Below, one piece after another: positions 62,016 through 64,000 of a stretch of DNA of 64,000 bases. The position numbers were made by a program, and so were the translations under genes. The notes below the pieces were generated by a model. That model was not told the DNA's origin and did not search any database. It was given only the letters and a program-made list of their open reading frames with translations. Position 1 is the first letter of the stretch; every line of letters starts with the position of its first letter. Source of the stretch: Flavobacteriaceae bacterium (GTDB lineage: Bacteria > Bacteroidota > Bacteroidia > Flavobacteriales > Flavobacteriaceae); the NCBI GenBank assembly GCA_018608625.1, contig JABAZC010000071.1:79615-143614 (forward strand), in the 5' to 3' direction.

Positions 62016-62786
62016 ATGATTAAAATATCTGCAGTTATCATCACATACAATGAAGAAGAGCATCTTGAAAAATGCTTGCGTTCAATAACTGGAATTGTTG
62101 ACGACATTATAGTTGTAGACTCCTTTTCTACCGACAGAACTATTGAAATATGCAATGCGTTTAATGTGCGAGTAGTTAAGCAATCATTTTTAGGATACAA
62201 GGAGCAAAAAAACTTCGGAAACTCTCAAGCAAAATATGATTATATTTTATCTCTAGATGGAGATGAAGCATTGTCTGATACCCTCAAAAGTTCAATTTTA
62301 AAAGTAAAATCAAATTGGTTATATGATGGCTATTACTGTAACAGACTCAACAATTATTGTGGTCAATGGATAAAGTATTCAGATTGGTATCCAGACAAAA
62401 AGCTACGGCTTTTCAAAAAAAACATGGGGGAATGGAAAGGGATTAACCCTCACGACTCATTTAAATTATTACCTAATTTAAAAACCGGAAAACTAGAAGG
62501 AGACCTTTTACATTGGATTTATCGCGATTATGATGAACACAAGCAAAAAATGGAATCTTTTTCTACAATTGCTGCACTTGCCTACTTTGAGCTTGGGATT
62601 AAATCTTCTGTTTTCAAAACCATTTTCAGGTCTTCTTGGGCTTTTTTTAAGGCCTACTTTTTAAGACTTGGGTTTTTAGATGGTAAATCGGGCTGGCACA
62701 TATGCAAACAAACATTCATAGTGACGTATTTGAAGTATTATAAACTTAGACAGCATTGGAAACAAGCAAGGGCTTCGAATACTTAG
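62016..62786 (+). CDS. Glycosyltransferase family 2, WaaE/KdtX-like
   Basis: KISAVIITYNEEEHLEKCLRSITGIVDDIIVVDSFSTDRTIEI, ILSLDGDEALSD, HWIYRDYDEHKQKMESFSTIAALAYFE. Confidence 0.92.
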   Translation: MIKISAVIITYNEEEHLEKCLRSITGIVDDIIVVDSFSTDRTIEICNAFNVRVVKQSFLGYKEQKNFGNSQAKYDYILSLDGDEALSDTLKSSILKVKSNWLYDGYYCNRLNNYCGQWIKYSDWYPDKKLRLFKKNMGEWKGINPHDSFKLLPNLKTGKLEGDLLHWIYRDYDEHKQKMESFSTIAALAYFELGIKSSVFKTIFRSSWAFFKAYFLRLGFLDGKSGWHICKQTFIVTYLKYYKLRQHWKQARASNT

Positions 62787-62904
62787 TTCTAGAAAATTTA
62801 TAGAAATAAAAAACAAACCTTGATCTAGCTTTTAAAAATAATGTAAATTTACATTTCCTCTTTTTCAAAAAAGAAAGAATTTAACCTTAACTATTTTTAC
62901 TGCC

Positions 62905-63468
62905 ATGAATTCTCTTGAACTCAATAACACAATTAAAACGCTGAAACAAGGGGGTATTATCCTTTACCCAACTGATACAGTCTGGGGACTAGGATGTGAT
63001 TCTACTAATTTTTCCGCAGTTGAAAAATTATATAAGCTTAAAAATAGAGAAGACGAAAAAGCAATGATATGTTTAGTTAATGATTTCAAAATGTTAAATT
63101 ATCACGTAGAAGAAATCCCAGAAGCGGCTTACAGTATATTGGAACATGCTGAAGAACCTACAACTATCGTATATGACAAGCCTTTGAGAGTTACAGAAAA
63201 TCTTATTGCAGCTGACAATACATTAGCTATTCGAATGGTAAAAGAAGGCTTCTGTGCAGATTTACTAAAAAGATTTAAAAAACCTATTGTATCAACTTCT
63301 GCAAATATTTCAGGAAAATCTACTCCAAAAACCTTTCAAGAAATTGAAGAGTATATTTTAAAAGGTGTGGACTATGTCGTAAATTTGGACCATACAAGAA
63401 AAGCTTCTAAAACGTCTTCTATTATTAAACTGAGTAATAATGGCGAAGTTAAAGTTATTAGAAAATAA
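62905..63468 (+). CDS. L-threonylcarbamoyladenylate synthase, Sua5/YciO/YrdC family
   Basis: GGIILYPTDTVWGLGCDSTNFSAVEKLYKLKNREDEKAMICLV; KPIVSTSANISGKSTPKTFQEI. Confidence 0.93.
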   Translation: MNSLELNNTIKTLKQGGIILYPTDTVWGLGCDSTNFSAVEKLYKLKNREDEKAMICLVNDFKMLNYHVEEIPEAAYSILEHAEEPTTIVYDKPLRVTENLIAADNTLAIRMVKEGFCADLLKRFKKPIVSTSANISGKSTPKTFQEIEEYILKGVDYVVNLDHTRKASKTSSIIKLSNNGEVKVIRK

Positions 63469-63495
63469 TTTTCAACTGTTACCATACACGAAAAA

Positions 63496-64000
63496 ATGAA
63501 TTATAAACATGCACTTTCAACTCCAATTTTTGAGATAATCTCTAAATCAGCAGAGCAACTTGGTTTTGACTCTTATGCCATTGGAGGTTTTGTACGGGAT
63601 TTTATTTTAGATCGTGATGCCAAAAAAGACATAGACATTGTAGCGATAGGAAGTGGAATTGAACTAGCTAAACGCGTTTCAAAAAATCTACCTAACAATC
63701 CAAAGGTTCAAATTTTCAAGAACTACGGAACAGCAATGATTAAATATGAAGGCGTTGACCTAGAATTTGTAGGGGCTAGAAAGGAATCCTATACAGAAGA
63801 CAGCAGAAACCCTATAGTTGAGGATGGCACATTAGAGGAAGATCAAAATCGAAGAGACTTTACAATCAATGCAATGGCCATTAGTCTAAATACTGCCAAC
63901 TATGGCGACCTCTTAGATCCATTTGGAGGTATTAGTGATATCACTTCAAAATGTATCAAAACACCCTTAGAACCTGCGATTACTTACAGTGATGATCCTT
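63496..64000 (+). CDS. cca: CCA tRNA nucleotidyltransferase (3' end outside window)
   Basis: ATG at 63496; YAIGGFVRDFILDRDAKKDIDIVAIG, NYGTAMIKYEGVDLEFVGARKESY, EEDQNRRDFTINAMAISL; open to window end. Confidence 0.92.
   Translation, partial: MNYKHALSTPIFEIISKSAEQLGFDSYAIGGFVRDFILDRDAKKDIDIVAIGSGIELAKRVSKNLPNNPKVQIFKNYGTAMIKYEGVDLEFVGARKESYTEDSRNPIVEDGTLEEDQNRRDFTINAMAISLNTANYGDLLDPFGGISDITSKCIKTPLEPAITYSDDP

Overview
The window is a gene-dense, AT-rich chromosomal segment from a Bacteroidota bacterium. The family is most likely Flavobacteriaceae, judged from GldI, TAnnTTTG promoter-like motifs, a type IX secretion C-terminal signal, and Bacteroidota-type SecA and OstA proteins. It holds about 57 supportable protein-coding genes. 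I saw no rRNA, tRNA, CRISPR array, transposase or phage module. Most content is housekeeping: gldI and PPIases, pepD, spoT/relA, fur, purA, lptA-like, aroE, mazG, mnmA, yidC, pyrG, recQ, kdsD, tatC, lptB, pssA, ABC-F, secA, meaB, def, ruvX, dapD, tsaC-like and cca. The accessory parts are (i) 5.2-8.9 kb, a block of three secreted proteins that includes a PETase/cutinase-like polyester hydrolase with a type IX secretion sorting domain and no canonical start codon at its signal peptide; (ii) 9.0-13.3 kb, amidohydrolases in which two domains appear to have lost the metal-binding HxH motif; and (iii) 58.4-62.8 kb, a surface-polysaccharide block (TupA-like ATP-grasp, Stealth phosphotransferase, Kdo-kinase-like, two GT2 proteins). 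Two short membrane-protein reading frames (7643-7789 and 39921-40097) carry in-frame stops and look like pseudogenes. All family calls come from reading motifs and translations. No database search was run.
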